A stretch of DNA of 43,076 nt from Cyanobacteriota bacterium SRBZ.bins.94.201705 (lineage in GTDB: Bacteria > Cyanobacteriota > Cyanobacteriia > Cyanobacteriales > Cyanobacteriaceae). Each line of letters begins with the position of its first letter. The stretch's first letter is position 1. The stretch lies in NCBI GenBank assembly GCA_030549855.1, contig JAUQQP010000034.1, forward strand, positions 98,171-141,246, given 5' to 3'. The notes under the pieces are model-generated. The model was not told the DNA's origin, did not search any database, and saw nothing but the letters and a program-made list of their open reading frames with translations. Below, piece after piece: positions 20,701 to 28,638 of the stretch. Position numbers and translations under genes: made by a program.

Positions 20701-20709
20701 AAAAACTAG
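17704..20709 (+). CDS. type I secretion ABC transporter with cNMP-binding-like and inactive C39 domains
   Basis: A 1001-aa half-transporter ATPase of the HlyB/PCAT group. Order: cyclic-nucleotide-binding-like domain (about 10-130); linker; C39-like domain (about 287-420); six-helix membrane domain (about 435-720); ATPase domain with Walker A GESGAGKST (794-802), LSGGQ (898-902), Walker B LLILDE (918-923) and switch His954. In the C39 region the usual D-C-G-x-x-C is replaced by E-I-G-L-A-C (298-303) and no catalytic His precedes the DPT at 390-392. It therefore should not cleave leader peptides and resembles the C39-like docking domain of HlyB. It follows a parvulin gene. No HlyD-type adaptor or recognisable substrate gene is adjacent. 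Confidence 0.9.
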   Translation: MVYTVDTVMGFLSQIEPFKRLSAVVLEEIARQCQPLKYEIGQIIVVKDKIPPYVAIVYEGEARCIGYDPGNGQPVSIQKVGKGAIIGWENLVRQVYSETAIASTPLIALTINRDKFLEILRLHPPVKEYFQGIAGVTEVFELLSLQSSKRAIAFLEIKNITKEALSKSQVVHLAAGKNRQLPPPPEGQVWVLSSGQVEGKSVGEVIEPRESISLASECRFISLPNIDLIASNFSIASETEIETAASASVNTTNPTVTTEEDIPQAKEEEILRGGEEGLAPRRISKKKYPFEAGRGQVEIGLACMRMLGKYYKIPFRGEVLQRIIKEQVERNKKLSLEVCGAICELMGLNAQLIQLPAGAISKLEGPFLTLLSDSLVVVYEANDKSCIVADPTLRGLREFKTLDFLRRWGDRGKVLLLKKTKETPQQKFGLSWFIPAIIKYKWTLLEVFVSSFFVQLFALANPLMVQVIIDKVLVQNSPDTLHVLGVFLLVLGIFEALLSTIRTYSFVDTTNRIDMALGSEIIDHLLRLPLRYFERRPVGELATRINELENIRSFMTGTALTVVLDAVFSVIYIVVMFIYSPFLSLVALSTIPIFVILALVFSPLIRRQLRARAERNAQTQAHLVEIISGIQTVKAQNIELKARWEWQERYARYVGTGFKTVITQTIAGATSNFLNKLSQLLVLWVGAYLVLEGKLTLGQLIAFRIIAGYVTSPILRLAQLWQNFQEIGLSLERLADIVDHPEEGEQDRDNIPMPPIKGHIKYENVCFRFKPNGPLQLNNVTIEIPAGTFVGIVGESGAGKSTFTKLLARLYEPESGRILIDGYDINRVELYSLRRQIGVVPQESLLFDGTIFENIALTNPSATAEEVIRAAQIAVAHEFIMSLPNGYNTRVGERGAALSGGQRQRIAIARSVLQNPRLLILDEATSALDYNTEAQVCENLIHFFKGRTVLFITHRLATVRNAALIILMHNGIIAEKGTHEELMALRGRYFHLYQQQQRHKN

Positions 20710-20721
20710 CCCCAACAACCA

Positions 20722-20748
20722 AGCCCGCCGTGGTAGACTAGGCGGGCT
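20722..20748 (+). terminator. 8-bp GC hairpin after the secretion ATPase
   Basis: AGCCCGCC (20722-20729) pairs perfectly with GGCGGGCT (20741-20748) across an 11-base loop, starting 13 bp after the ABC transporter stop codon. There is no T-tract on either side, so it may be a pause, a processing hairpin, a bidirectional end, or the 3' end of an RNA made from the opposite strand. Confidence 0.5.
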
Positions 20749-20749
20749 C

Positions 20750-21297
20750 AATGGGCAAAGCGCACCACGCGCTCTTCTCAAGGAACACTAACTAACGGTT
20801 TACTGCGATGGATGGAGCTGCTAGATGAACGGATATACTCTTCTACTAAGGGTTTACCACTGGACTACGCTCGAGCTGCCCTCGCCGCCCCTCTGGACAG
20901 GGACCCCTTCCACCTACTGCTGGTGGCTCAGGCTACTCGAGGACACGAGACAGGAGGACGCCCTCCCCTCTTCTCTCCCTTTCCACTTTCCTTGCTCTTC
21001 TGCTCTTCCCGGGCCCTTCTCCTCACGGGTTCACTCTTCTAAACCCCGACACTTCACCCGATTACCAGCTCAACCCTAACAGGTCTCTCTTCGGGTTTGT
21101 CCTGGACTGCCGGAAGCCCGAGCGTTGGGACTAGAGCCGATGGTGCAGTGCTCTAATCACCCTCTTGTCTTCCTTTTCCCCGGGGCCCTCCTTCTGCCCC
21201 TTTTCCCTGCACCTGATTCTAATATATAACACTTCTCTTGCCGCTGTCAGCAAAAAAGCCCTTTTTGCAATAATTGTTGATGTTATTTAAAATTTGT
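20750..21297. other. GC-rich, hairpin-rich gap with no recognised gene
   Basis: About 550 bp without a recognisable protein. On the plus strand it is rich in C and T. It contains several stems, for example CGGGTTT/AAGCCCG (about 21093-21120) and TAGAGC/GCTCTA around 21132-21156. On the minus strand a promoter-like pair (CTGACA, about 16-18 bases, TATATT) lies near 21220-21250, so a structured RNA of roughly 480 nt read leftward and ending at the 20722-20748 hairpin is possible. I compared it by eye with what I remember of RNase P RNA, tmRNA, SRP RNA and group II domain V and found no convincing match. A plus-strand frame from 20812 (76 codons) ends in a low-complexity tail and is not accepted as a gene. 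Confidence 0.35.
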
Positions 21298-21843
21298 TTA
21301 CACTCGGGACTGACAGTCCTTCAACCACCGTTGGACGGCTTGGCCAATGATGCCAAGTGTGGAGTCGCGGGGGGGAGAGAGGAGAAATCCATCCTCACGA
21401 GGATAGCCCAGGCGGGTGAAGGCTTTTACTAGTATCCACCCTTGGGGCGTCGCTGTCAAGAGCAACCAGTGAAAATTCTGGGTTTCTACCATTCTGGTGG
21501 GGCTAGGGTATTGTCTTTCTAGGGTGGTAATGAAAATTTGGGCTACGTCGCCGTCACCGTGGCCATTGTCCAGATTGGAAAAGGGACTAAAATTTAAGGG
21601 CAAGGCATTAGTGTCCACTTGGCCAGCGGTGATGACATAAACTGGCAGGGAGTATTTGCTGCGGGTTGTCTGGATGATTCTGTTGGCATAGTGGGGCAGG
21701 TTTTTTGTCAAGGATTCCAGAAAGTTTTCCCCATTAACACAAACAGAGGTGGTTATTGGCGGAGAGGCGATGGCGGAAAAGGGGAGATTAAACGATAAAA
21801 TTATTGCCACCACCCAAATCCGCCTGACGACTACGGGCATCAT
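21298..21843 (-). CDS. small secreted protein, unknown function
   Basis: About 181 aa with an N-terminal basic-hydrophobic signal sequence (VVVRRIWVVAIILSFNLPFSAIASP), followed by a soluble domain containing TRSKYSLPVYVITAGQVDTNALPLNFSP, DGDVAQIFITTLERQYPSP and a C-terminal GIIGQAVQRWLKDC. I do not recognise a family beyond cyanobacterial hypothetical proteins. ATG codons at 21843 and 21840 are the best starts. Either way the first ~55 bases overlap the 3' end of the Rrf2 gene in another frame, which suggests translational coupling. Secretion to periplasm or outside is inferred from the signal peptide. Confidence 0.65.
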   Translation of the reverse strand: MMPVVVRRIWVVAIILSFNLPFSAIASPPITTSVCVNGENFLESLTKNLPHYANRIIQTTRSKYSLPVYVITAGQVDTNALPLNFSPFSNLDNGHGDGDVAQIFITTLERQYPSPTRMVETQNFHWLLLTATPQGWILVKAFTRLGYPREDGFLLSPPRDSTLGIIGQAVQRWLKDCQSRV

Positions 21844-22231
21844 AGTACAAATCTGCCAGGGATATTTCAAACACTGCCTCCTTCAACTTGCGATTTAGTC
21901 TTCTCCACACAGAAGCCGTCACCCAATCTTCCGGAGAGTTCTTATCATATTCTACCGGTGGCAAAGGCTCAATACTATCCCCCACCGCCGTCAGGATTGC
22001 CCCCAGGGAAATCTTTTCCGGGGCACAAGCTAACTGGTAGCCCCCCTGTGCACCCCTTACGGACTTAATTAGGCCAGCGCGACGAATCTTCAGCAGGATT
22101 TTTTCCAGGTAGGGCGCCGGTAGGTTTTGCCTTTGGGCGATGGTGTTGACAGATACTGCCGGCTGATCTCGGTGACAAGTCAAGTCCAACAAGGCTTTGA
22201 CGGCATAGTAGCTTTGGGTTGTCAGTTTCAT
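21788..22231 (-). CDS. Rrf2-family transcriptional regulator
   Basis: A 147-aa winged-helix regulator. The N-terminus MKLTTQSYYAVKALLDL and the recognition region LPAPYLEKILLKIRRAGLIKSVRGAQGGYQLACAP are textbook Rrf2/IscR features. The ATG at 22231 is preferred to a GTG six bases upstream. IscR-type cluster ligation needs three Cys after the wing, but here only one Cys (CAPEK) is present, so a [2Fe-2S] cluster held in the IscR manner is unlikely. Its 3' end overlaps the gene for a secreted protein. A divergent cyAbrB gene starts about 160 bp away, so the two regulators share an intergenic region. Confidence 0.88.
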   Translation of the reverse strand: MKLTTQSYYAVKALLDLTCHRDQPAVSVNTIAQRQNLPAPYLEKILLKIRRAGLIKSVRGAQGGYQLACAPEKISLGAILTAVGDSIEPLPPVEYDKNSPEDWVTASVWRRLNRKLKEAVFEISLADLYYDARSRQADLGGGNNFIV

Positions 22232-22394
22232 CGGCACTAGTTAATTCCCGAATAAAGGGGATTGGGTTTATGGGGGAAAAAGTTATTAAATTTTCCGGTT
22301 TTAGTATATTATAGTTGATGACCAAAACTGATAAACTGTACTTCTATATCCGGTCAATATATACTGTCAAATAACTGAAGAGAATAATAAGTAA

Positions 22395-22769
22395 ATGTCT
22401 GATAAAAAACCACAACCGTTAACAGGAAAAGAACTACTAAAAAAAGTCAAAAAACTGGGTAACATGCCCCGGGAAGAAAAAGCCATTGAGTGTGGCTATT
22501 ACACCATAACTAAGAAGGGGCATAAGCGGGTGAACATGGTCAAATTCCTCAACGCCCTTATGGAGGCGGAGGGGATAACTTTAGACAATAACCAGCCCGT
22601 AACCCAGAAGAAAAGAGGCCGCACTGCCAATTATCGTATCAATGTTCAATCCAATGGCAATCTCTCCATTGGCAGGGCCTACACTGAAAAAATGGGCTTA
22701 AAACCAGGGGATGAGTTTGAGATTATCCTCGGGCGCAAAAACATCTACCTCAGGCAAATTGAGGCCTAG
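22395..22769 (+). CDS. AbrB-like transcriptional regulator (cyAbrB)
   Basis: This 124-aa protein belongs to the cyanobacterial AbrB family, global regulators of nitrogen and carbon metabolism, hydrogenase and cell-cycle genes. It starts with the family signature KPQPLTGKELLKKVKKLGN, has CGYYTITKKG at 33-42, and ends with the swapped-hairpin DNA-binding domain at about 75-123 (RTANYRINVQSNGNLSIG, then KMGLKPGDEFEIILGRKNIYL). In cyanobacteria this domain is C-terminal, opposite to Bacillus AbrB. I cannot tell cyAbrB1 from cyAbrB2 with certainty. It is transcribed divergently from the Rrf2 gene. Confidence 0.92.
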   Translation: MSDKKPQPLTGKELLKKVKKLGNMPREEKAIECGYYTITKKGHKRVNMVKFLNALMEAEGITLDNNQPVTQKKRGRTANYRINVQSNGNLSIGRAYTEKMGLKPGDEFEIILGRKNIYLRQIEA

Positions 22770-23024
22770 TCTTGTCACTACTGGGAGGAGATAAAAACTT
22801 TCCCTGGCAAAGATACAAGGACAAAAATTGACCTTCCACTGTCGTTATCCCTTTTGCCGGGGATTTCCTTCCAACACAACCCTCCAGGAGAGAGGGAGTG
22901 GCTTGGGTAGTCTTGTTGTTTGTTAAACCCACTCCTCCCTCCATCCCCCCTTGTGACTTTTGCTTTATCTTTTAGGACTTTTGTCCTGTTATTTACCCTT
23001 TTACCCCAGCTGTGGTGTTCTCTT

Positions 23025-23420
23025 TTACACCTCTTCCGCGGCGTATTTAAACTCTTCTTCTATGGACAATATTTGTCGTTTTGCTCCTTCTAATTTGGCC
23101 TCCAGGTGTTTAATCCTGGCCTGGTATTCCCTTTTAGTTTTCTCGGACTGTTCTCTAAGTTGTGTAATTTGTTCCTCATTTTCTAACAGCTTTTGCTCAA
23201 GGGCGGCAATTTTCTGCTGAGCCAAATTAAGTTGTTCTGTTTTCTCAGCTATTTCCTTTTCTAGTTCCTGTATTTTCTGAGACAAAAGCAGTTTCTCATT
23301 CTCTTGTTCTTTCATTTTTTGCCTAGAATATTCTCCATCTTTGTTGAGGAAAAGAAGCAGCAATACCACCCCGGCTAACCACAAAAAAAGCCCGGCAAAC
23401 ATATCATTTGACTGTCCCAT
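23025..23420 (-). CDS. membrane-anchored coiled-coil protein
   Basis: About 131 aa: a single N-terminal transmembrane helix (MFAGLFLWLAGVVLLLLFL), then almost 100 residues of continuous heptad coiled coil rich in Glu, Lys, Gln and Leu. The ATG at 23420 is chosen because AGAGGTGG lies eight bases upstream; a GTG 12 bases earlier falls inside that site. It probably forms an oligomeric rod facing the cytoplasm or periplasm. The composition is too low in complexity to give a reliable family. A perfect palindrome (23462-23477) lies in its upstream region. Confidence 0.65.
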   Translation of the reverse strand: MGQSNDMFAGLFLWLAGVVLLLLFLNKDGEYSRQKMKEQENEKLLLSQKIQELEKEIAEKTEQLNLAQQKIAALEQKLLENEEQITQLREQSEKTKREYQARIKHLEAKLEGAKRQILSIEEEFKYAAEEV

Positions 23421-23461
23421 ATTCTCTACCACCTCTGACTAGAAGTTCCTATATTATTTTA

Positions 23462-23477
23462 ACATACAAATGTATGT
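23462..23477. promoter_or_regulatory. 16-bp palindrome, possible operator
   Basis: ACATACA (23462-23468) and TGTATGT (23471-23477) are perfect inverted arms around AA. The site lies between the coiled-coil gene (minus strand, start 23420) and a possible small gene (plus strand, start 23545). It is well placed for a dimeric repressor acting on either. Confidence 0.4.
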
Positions 23478-23544
23478 AGGATATATTTTTAAGAATGTTT
23501 TACAATGGGAGAGAAAGGGAAAGGAGTGAAAAAAGGACAAAAAA

Positions 23545-23640
23545 ATGACGGCCACTGAATTTTTGCTACTGATAACCTTGTTGTCGCCGGGATTGTTACT
23601 GTCGTTTATAATAATGGCCTGCTTTGCCATGGGGGGATAG
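23545..23640 (+). CDS. possible 31-aa single-helix membrane peptide
   Basis: ATG at 23545 opens 31 codons ending at TAG (23638-23640): MTATEFLLLITLLSPGLLL, then SFIIMACFAMGG. Almost the whole peptide is one hydrophobic helix, the size and style of small photosystem, cytochrome b6f or NDH subunits, but it matches none that I remember (PetG, PetL, PetM, PetN, PsbM, PsbT, Psb30, PsaI, PsaM). AAAGGAC stands seven bases before the ATG, and a -10-like TACAAT lies near 23500. It is isolated between two minus-strand genes. Coding status is inferred, not proven. Confidence 0.4.
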   Translation: MTATEFLLLITLLSPGLLLSFIIMACFAMGG

Positions 23641-23715
23641 GGATTGGTTGACAGGGATGGGGCTTGTATCCATCCCCTGGGGCATGGGAGGGGAAATAGG
23701 TGTGGGAATTAGGAA

Positions 23716-24036
23716 TTATAAAGAATCTGTGTTGGTAAGGTTTTCTTCCAGTTTTTTCCGGTTTTCGATTTGGCAGAGGAAGTAGCCTGTCATCATAGCA
23801 GAGGCAAGAAGATGGGCGAGTTTTTCCCTGTCAGTGATGATTTGCACATTAAATCCCTCTTGAGGCAATACTCCCAGTAAGCCTTGTACATTGTAGCTGA
23901 TAATTTCTCTAACTTCAGGAGAAGCAGATTGGGCAATTCTCTGTAGAGTCTCAGGGGGTTGTTTCTGGAGATATTCTACTAGGGTGTTGCGCACTTTCGG
24001 TTCTGACTGGTACTGGAAAAAATTGGAATCAAACAT
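23716..24036 (-). CDS. DUF760 family protein
   Basis: A 106-aa protein carrying the DUF760 core: VRNTLVEYLQKQPPETLQRIAQSASPEVREIISYNVQGLLG, then LPQEGFNVQIITDREKLAHLLASAMMTGYFL. The family is confined to cyanobacteria and plant plastids. Plant members are linked with chloroplast protein turnover in the literature as I recall; the cyanobacterial role is unknown. It is soluble, with no signal peptide. The start ATG encodes MFDSNFFQ. It is divergent from the clpR-clpP3 operon with about 130 bp between, which is suggestive given that link. Confidence 0.85.
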   Translation of the reverse strand: MFDSNFFQYQSEPKVRNTLVEYLQKQPPETLQRIAQSASPEVREIISYNVQGLLGVLPQEGFNVQIITDREKLAHLLASAMMTGYFLCQIENRKKLEENLTNTDSL

Positions 24037-24165
24037 TATTATCTGCTTCCTCTGTTGGAAATGCTTTGTGTCCTTCTACACCTATTAGACATATGATAGT
24101 CTTTTTTTGGGCCAGCTGTGTAGGGGAAGCCGGACAAGAAAATCAGTGCAGTGGATGACAGGATT

Positions 24166-24900
24166 ATGTCACAATTGTTTAGAGTAGTCCTACAAGAAAC
24201 TAGCCGGTCTATGGAGGCACCAATTAGAGCTGTAAGTGCACCTTATAGGGGAGACGCCTATTATCGCACACCCCCTCCGGATTTGCCATCTCTGCTGCTA
24301 AAAGAGAGAATAGTCTATCTGGGATTGCCCCTGGTTTCTCCAGATGAGTATAAGGAACAGTTGGGGGTGGATGTGACAGAATTGATTATTGCCCAGTTAT
24401 TGTATCTGGAATTCGACGATCCAGAAAAACCTATCTACCTCTACATTAACTCCACCGGCACCTCCTGGTATGGCGGCGAAGCTATTGGCTTTGAGACAGA
24501 GGCTTTTGCTATTTGTGATACAATAAACTACATCCGCCCCCCCGTCCACACCATCTGTGTGGGACAAGCCATGGGTACAGCTGCTATGATACTTGCCTGT
24601 GGCACAAAAGGCTACAGAGCTAGTCTACCCCATGCCACCATTATACTGCACCAAGCTCGTCAAGGAGCCCAGGGACAGGCCACAGACATTCAAATCCGGG
24701 CAAGGGAAGTGTTGGCTAACAAGCGGATGATGATAGACATTCTAGCAGAGAAAACAGGCCAACCCAGGGAAAGAATCGAAAGGGACACTGATAGAATGTT
24801 CTACATGACTCCCCAACAGGCCCTAGAATATGGCATTATTGATAGGATACTAGAGCCTACAAAGAAACTACCAGTACCAGTGGCACCCAGCAACACCTGA
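24166..24900 (+). CDS. clpR: ClpR, non-catalytic Clp protease core subunit
   Basis: ClpR is the inactive paralogue that forms a mixed tetradecameric core with ClpP3 in cyanobacteria and plastids, working with the chaperone ClpC. The protein has the ClpP fold ([43 protein letters not shown]) but the Ser nucleophile is replaced by Gly ([10 protein letters not shown] aligned with [10 protein letters not shown]). The catalytic Asp position is Met (DTDRM instead of DTDRD). The His in IILHQ remains. Start is uncertain: ATG 24166 is listed, while GTG 24151 or ATG 24211 (MEAPIRAV, close to the start I recall for homologues) are possible. It lies 25 bp before clpP3. Confidence 0.9.
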   Translation: MSQLFRVVLQETSRSMEAPIRAVSAPYRGDAYYRTPPPDLPSLLLKERIVYLGLPLVSPDEYKEQLGVDVTELIIAQLLYLEFDDPEKPIYLYINSTGTSWYGGEAIGFETEAFAICDTINYIRPPVHTICVGQAMGTAAMILACGTKGYRASLPHATIILHQARQGAQGQATDIQIRAREVLANKRMMIDILAEKTGQPRERIERDTDRMFYMTPQQALEYGIIDRILEPTKKLPVPVAPSNT

Positions 24901-24925
24901 CTTAACTGTAACAGAGGAGAAGAAT

Positions 24926-25528
24926 ATGCCTATTGGAATACCAAGAGTACCATATCAACTGCCCGGACAACCATACACCGAGTGGATTAATATTTACGAT
25001 AGACTCTACCGGGAGAGGATTATCTTCCTGGGTAGGGGGATAAATGACTCCCTCGCTAACCAAATTATCGCCGTGATGTTGTATTTGGACTCGGAAGATA
25101 ATACCAAGCCTATATACCTGTATATTAACTCGCCAGGGGGCTCGGTGACGGCAGGGTTGGCTATCTACGACACCATGCAACATATTAAGTCAGAAGTGGT
25201 GACTATATGTGTGGGCTTAGCGGCTAGTATGGGGGCATTTTTATTGGCCGCAGGTAGTAAGGGAAAACGTCTGGCATTGCCCCATTCCCGTATTATGATT
25301 CACCAACCCTTTGGCGGCACCCAAGGGCGTCGACAGGCTACTGACATCGAAATTGAAGCCAAGGAAATCCTCCGCATCAAACGAGAATTGAATGAATTAC
25401 TGGCACTACACACCGGACAACCTGTGGAAAAAATCGAAAAGGATACCGACAGGGATTTCTTCATGTCTGCCTACCAGGCCAAAGAATATGGTATTATTGA
25501 CCGGGTTATTGAAGATAAACGGAGTTAG
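24926..25528 (+). CDS. clpP3: ATP-dependent Clp protease proteolytic subunit (ClpP3-type)
   Basis: A 200-aa serine peptidase subunit with the full triad: Ser101 in [12 protein letters not shown], His126 in [11 protein letters not shown], and Asp177 in [24 protein letters not shown] is the conserved oxyanion strand. The start is supported by AGAGGAG a few bases upstream. The pairing with clpR, 25 bp upstream, is the cyanobacterial clpR-clpP3 operon (slr0164-slr0165 in Synechocystis, from memory), which makes the P3 assignment likely. Together they form the essential core used with ClpC. Confidence 0.94.
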   Translation: MPIGIPRVPYQLPGQPYTEWINIYDRLYRERIIFLGRGINDSLANQIIAVMLYLDSEDNTKPIYLYINSPGGSVTAGLAIYDTMQHIKSEVVTICVGLAASMGAFLLAAGSKGKRLALPHSRIMIHQPFGGTQGRRQATDIEIEAKEILRIKRELNELLALHTGQPVEKIEKDTDRDFFMSAYQAKEYGIIDRVIEDKRS

Positions 25529-25531
25529 GAC

Positions 25532-25560
25532 TTGACTTTTCGCGCCGAACATTGTATAAT
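25532..25560 (+). promoter_or_regulatory. strong sigma-70-type promoter of the DUF3155 gene
   Basis: TTGACT (25532-25537) and TATAAT (25555-25560) are separated by exactly 17 bp. Transcription would begin near 25567 and leave a leader of about 47 nt before the GTG at 25614. This argues against the GTG at 25575 as the start codon. Confidence 0.8.
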
Positions 25561-25613
25561 CGCCCGAAAATGTAGTGAAAGCGACAAGAGACTATATGAA
25601 GGAGGAAGTAAGG

Positions 25614-25997
25614 GTGGCAAGGAAAAGGAAAAGAAAGAGTCGCCGCCGCCTGGAAGGACGTAAGATTCTAGAGTTGGTGCCCCACTACTACATAGAAAGC
25701 GGAGAAGACAAGCCTGTTACTGCCGCCCGCAAGTATATCCGCGCTAATCAGATTCAACCTCCGGCCGTGGTAGTAGTTAAACGGAACGAACATACTACCG
25801 ATCGCTTCTTCTGGGCTGAAAAAGGGCTGTTTGGCGCCCAATATGTGGAAGAAAACCACTTTCTGTTCCCCAGTCTAAGAATGATTAGGCCACAAGTAAA
25901 GGCTAATGCCACCAATAACAGTGCTAACACTGCCGCTACAAATGCCTCTGTAACTACCCCCAATCCCAACACTTCTGTCTTGTCTTCTGGCTGTTAG
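25614..25997 (+). CDS. DUF3155 protein
   Basis: A 127-aa basic protein of the cyanobacterial DUF3155 family: VARKRKRKSRRRLEGRKILELVP, then ESGEDKPVTAARKYI, PPAVVVVKRNEHTTDRFFWAEKGLFGAQYVEENHFLFPSLR. The GTG at 25614 is chosen because a perfect AAGGAGG (25599-25605) lies eight bases upstream and because it gives the start (M)ARKRKRKSRR known for the family. The Arg/Lys-rich N-terminus suggests nucleic acid binding, but no function is established. The last ~32 residues are low-complexity Asn/Thr/Ala/Ser ending in Cys. It has its own strong promoter after clpP3. Confidence 0.88.
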   Translation: MARKRKRKSRRRLEGRKILELVPHYYIESGEDKPVTAARKYIRANQIQPPAVVVVKRNEHTTDRFFWAEKGLFGAQYVEENHFLFPSLRMIRPQVKANATNNSANTAATNASVTTPNPNTSVLSSGC

Positions 25998-26100
25998 CCC
26001 ACTGGGAAAAGGGCCTTTCCCCCCGGGGCTTTCCCCCCTCCTCCCCCCCCAACCCTGTGGGGGAATTGGCATGCCATCGTGGCTGACTTAGGTAGACAGA

Positions 26101-28638
26101 TTAGCTAGAGGGTTGTCTGGGGATTATTGCCACCGCGGCAATGGCATCGTCTTCCTCCAAGCGTTGTAGTCTTACCCCAGAAGCATAACGGGATTGAAGG
26201 GAAACGGCATCTACGTCACAACGAATCACCATCCCCTTAGTGGTTATCAGCATAAACTCGTCTTTGGGATGGACAATTGATAGGCTGGCCAATTCATCCC
26301 CTTTTTTGCGAAAACTGATGGCTTTTATCCCCATCCCCCCCCGTTTTTGCAGTCGAAATTGGGCCACAGGCACCCTTTTGCCAAAACCACTGGTGGTAAC
26401 TGCCAAAGCCCAAGGGGCATCCCCCGCTTTTAATTCCACCTCCGTCTCTGTCTCTTCCTTTACCCCTTCTGATTCCTGAGCTACAGTAGCTGCTATACTG
26501 CCGGGTAACACAGCCATCCCCACAATTTTGTCGCCTTCCCGTAGGGTCATGGATTTCACTCCCCTCGCATTTCTTGCCAGTGGGCGTAACTGGTCATTGT
26601 CGGCGGGGAAATGTATTGCCATCCCTTTTTTGGTGCCAATAAGAATACTATCTCCCTCTCTGGCTAGTCTTACCCATCTTAACTGGTCATCCTGTTCCAA
26701 GGAAATGGCAATTAAACCCTTGCTGCGGATATTTTTAAAGGCAGCCAGTGGCGTTTTTTTGATATACCCCTTTTCCGTCAACATTATCAGATAGTAGGGG
26801 CTTGTGGCCACTTGCTCCTCCTTGTAGGCGATAATAGAGGTAATCTTTTCGTCACTGCCTATGGGCAACATTTGGACTATGGGCACACCTCTGGCGGTGC
26901 GGGAATGGGAGGGGATTTGATAGGCGTTGAGGGGATATACCAAGCCTCTGTCACTAAAGAAGAGAATGGTATCGTGTTCGCTACCGGTTACAAAATGCTC
27001 TACAATATCGTCCTCCTTGAGAGAAGCACCTACCTTGCCCTTGGTAGCACGATTCTGTGACTGGAAGGTGTCCAAAGGCATTTTCTTCAAGTATCCCTGT
27101 TGGGTGAGAAGAATGGCAACTGGCACATTGGCAATCAAATCGGTGTCTTCTATGGACACCTCGTCGTCTAGGATTTGGGTGCGTCGGGGAGTAGCATAAA
27201 CGGACTTGATTTGTAATAACTCCTCCTCAATAACCTGATAAATTCTCTCCCTACTGGCCAAAATTTCCTTCAATTGAGCAATTTGTTGCTGCAACTGCTG
27301 GTATTCGCTTTCTATCTTTTCTGCTTCTAGGGCTGTAAGGCGTCTCAATTGCATCTGTAATATAGCCTCAGCCTGGGCGGAAGACAGTTGGAAATCGGTT
27401 ACCAGTTGTTGTTTGGCTATCTGGGTATCATCAGCCCTACGAATTAACTCAATTACCCTGTCTAGGTGTGCCAAAGCAGTTAGCAATCCCTGGAGGATAT
27501 GGGCTTTTTCCTCTGCCTTTTGCAAATGATGACGGGTGCGACGGGTTACTACTTCCTGGCGAAAATCCAAGAAAACCCGCAAAAACTCCTTCAAAGACAA
27601 CAATTGGGGCTTGTTTCCCACTAAGGCCAGCATATTTGCCCCAAAGTTTGTTTGTAGGGCGGTGTGTTTATAGAGGTTGTTGAGGATAACCCGGGGATTG
27701 GCCTCCCTTTTCAATTCCAGCACAATGCGCATCCCAGTACGATCGCTTTCATCGCGAATATCAGAAATGCCTTCTATCTTCCTCTCATTGACTAGTTCAG
27801 CGATTTTCTCAATAAGGGCGGCCTTGTTAGTCTGGAAGGGCAACTGGGAGATGACAATGGCCTCTTTTTCCTGTCTACCCCTGGCAATGGTTTCCACCTC
27901 GGCCACCCCCCGCAGGGTAATAGTGCCTCTACCGGTGGTATAAGCCTCTTTAATCCCCTGTCTGCCAAGGATTTGTCCGCCGGTGGGGAAGTCGGGGCCA
28001 GGTATGTACTTCATCAATTCTACATTGGTGATATTAGGGTTATGAATCAGGGCGATAGTGCCATCAATCAACTCCCCCAGATTGTGCGGAGGTATGTTTG
28101 TAGCCATACCCACGGCAATACCAGTAGCCCCATTGAGTAGCAGTTGGGGAATTCTGGCAGGTAACACTACTGGCTCCCGTTGAGAACCGTCAAAATTGTC
28201 TATAAAATCTACTGTGTCGGCTTCTATGTCTTGTAACAGGCCGTCCACTGACAAGGCCCTTAAACGGCATTCCGTGTAACGCATTGCCGCTGGGGGGTCA
28301 TTATCTATACTACCGAAATTTCCATGGCCGTCTATCAAAGGCTCCCTCATGGAAAAATCTTGTGCCATCCTTACCAGGGCTTCATACACAGCCGCATCGC
28401 CGTGGGGGTGGTACTTCCCTAACACTTCCCCTACTACCCTGGCGCATTTACGGAAAGGTCTATCCGCCGTCAACCCCAGTTCATACATGGCATACAGAAT
28501 CCGACGGTGCACTGGTTTTAGCCCATCTCTTGCATCTGGCAATGCCCTTCCCACTATTACGCTCATGGCGTATTCTAAGTAGGAATCTCTCATTTCCCGG
28601 CTCAAGTCTGTGGGCACTATGCGCTCTTTTGTTGTCAT
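26101..28638 (-). CDS. gyrA: DNA gyrase subunit A
   Basis: GyrA is the DNA-cleaving subunit of the type II topoisomerase that introduces negative supercoils. The catalytic Tyr is in [12 protein letters not shown] (Tyr121 from this start), after the conserved [15 protein letters not shown] and [12 protein letters not shown]. The C-terminal half is the beta-pinwheel domain, with GyrA-box-like [11 protein letters not shown] near its end, which favours gyrase over topoisomerase IV (ParC). The protein has 845 aa and lacks a long acidic tail. The ATG at 28638 has GGGAG six bases upstream; the GTG two codons earlier overlaps that site. A gyrA/parC mix-up is possible but less likely. Confidence 0.92.
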   Translation of the reverse strand: MTTKERIVPTDLSREMRDSYLEYAMSVIVGRALPDARDGLKPVHRRILYAMYELGLTADRPFRKCARVVGEVLGKYHPHGDAAVYEALVRMAQDFSMREPLIDGHGNFGSIDNDPPAAMRYTECRLRALSVDGLLQDIEADTVDFIDNFDGSQREPVVLPARIPQLLLNGATGIAVGMATNIPPHNLGELIDGTIALIHNPNITNVELMKYIPGPDFPTGGQILGRQGIKEAYTTGRGTITLRGVAEVETIARGRQEKEAIVISQLPFQTNKAALIEKIAELVNERKIEGISDIRDESDRTGMRIVLELKREANPRVILNNLYKHTALQTNFGANMLALVGNKPQLLSLKEFLRVFLDFRQEVVTRRTRHHLQKAEEKAHILQGLLTALAHLDRVIELIRRADDTQIAKQQLVTDFQLSSAQAEAILQMQLRRLTALEAEKIESEYQQLQQQIAQLKEILASRERIYQVIEEELLQIKSVYATPRRTQILDDEVSIEDTDLIANVPVAILLTQQGYLKKMPLDTFQSQNRATKGKVGASLKEDDIVEHFVTGSEHDTILFFSDRGLVYPLNAYQIPSHSRTARGVPIVQMLPIGSDEKITSIIAYKEEQVATSPYYLIMLTEKGYIKKTPLAAFKNIRSKGLIAISLEQDDQLRWVRLAREGDSILIGTKKGMAIHFPADNDQLRPLARNARGVKSMTLREGDKIVGMAVLPGSIAATVAQESEGVKEETETEVELKAGDAPWALAVTTSGFGKRVPVAQFRLQKRGGMGIKAISFRKKGDELASLSIVHPKDEFMLITTKGMVIRCDVDAVSLQSRYASGVRLQRLEEDDAIAAVAIIPRQPSS

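Noticed and set aside
20812-21042. Plus-strand 76-codon frame starting MELLDERIYSS
   Set aside because: No recognised family, no ribosome binding site, low-complexity second half, and it lies in a GC-rich region where open frames arise by chance. It is kept only as part of the unassigned gap.
20750-21250. RNase P RNA, tmRNA or SRP RNA in the GC-rich gap
   Set aside because: A short likeness to the rnpB segment CCGUGAGGAG occurs on the minus strand, but the defining GAGGAAAGUCCGGGCUC block and the tmRNA/SRP signatures are absent.
25575-25613. Earlier GTG/ATG starts for the DUF3155 gene
   Set aside because: They precede or cover the perfect AAGGAGG site and lie within about 30 bases of the predicted transcription start; the family start is (M)ARKRKRKSRR at 25614.
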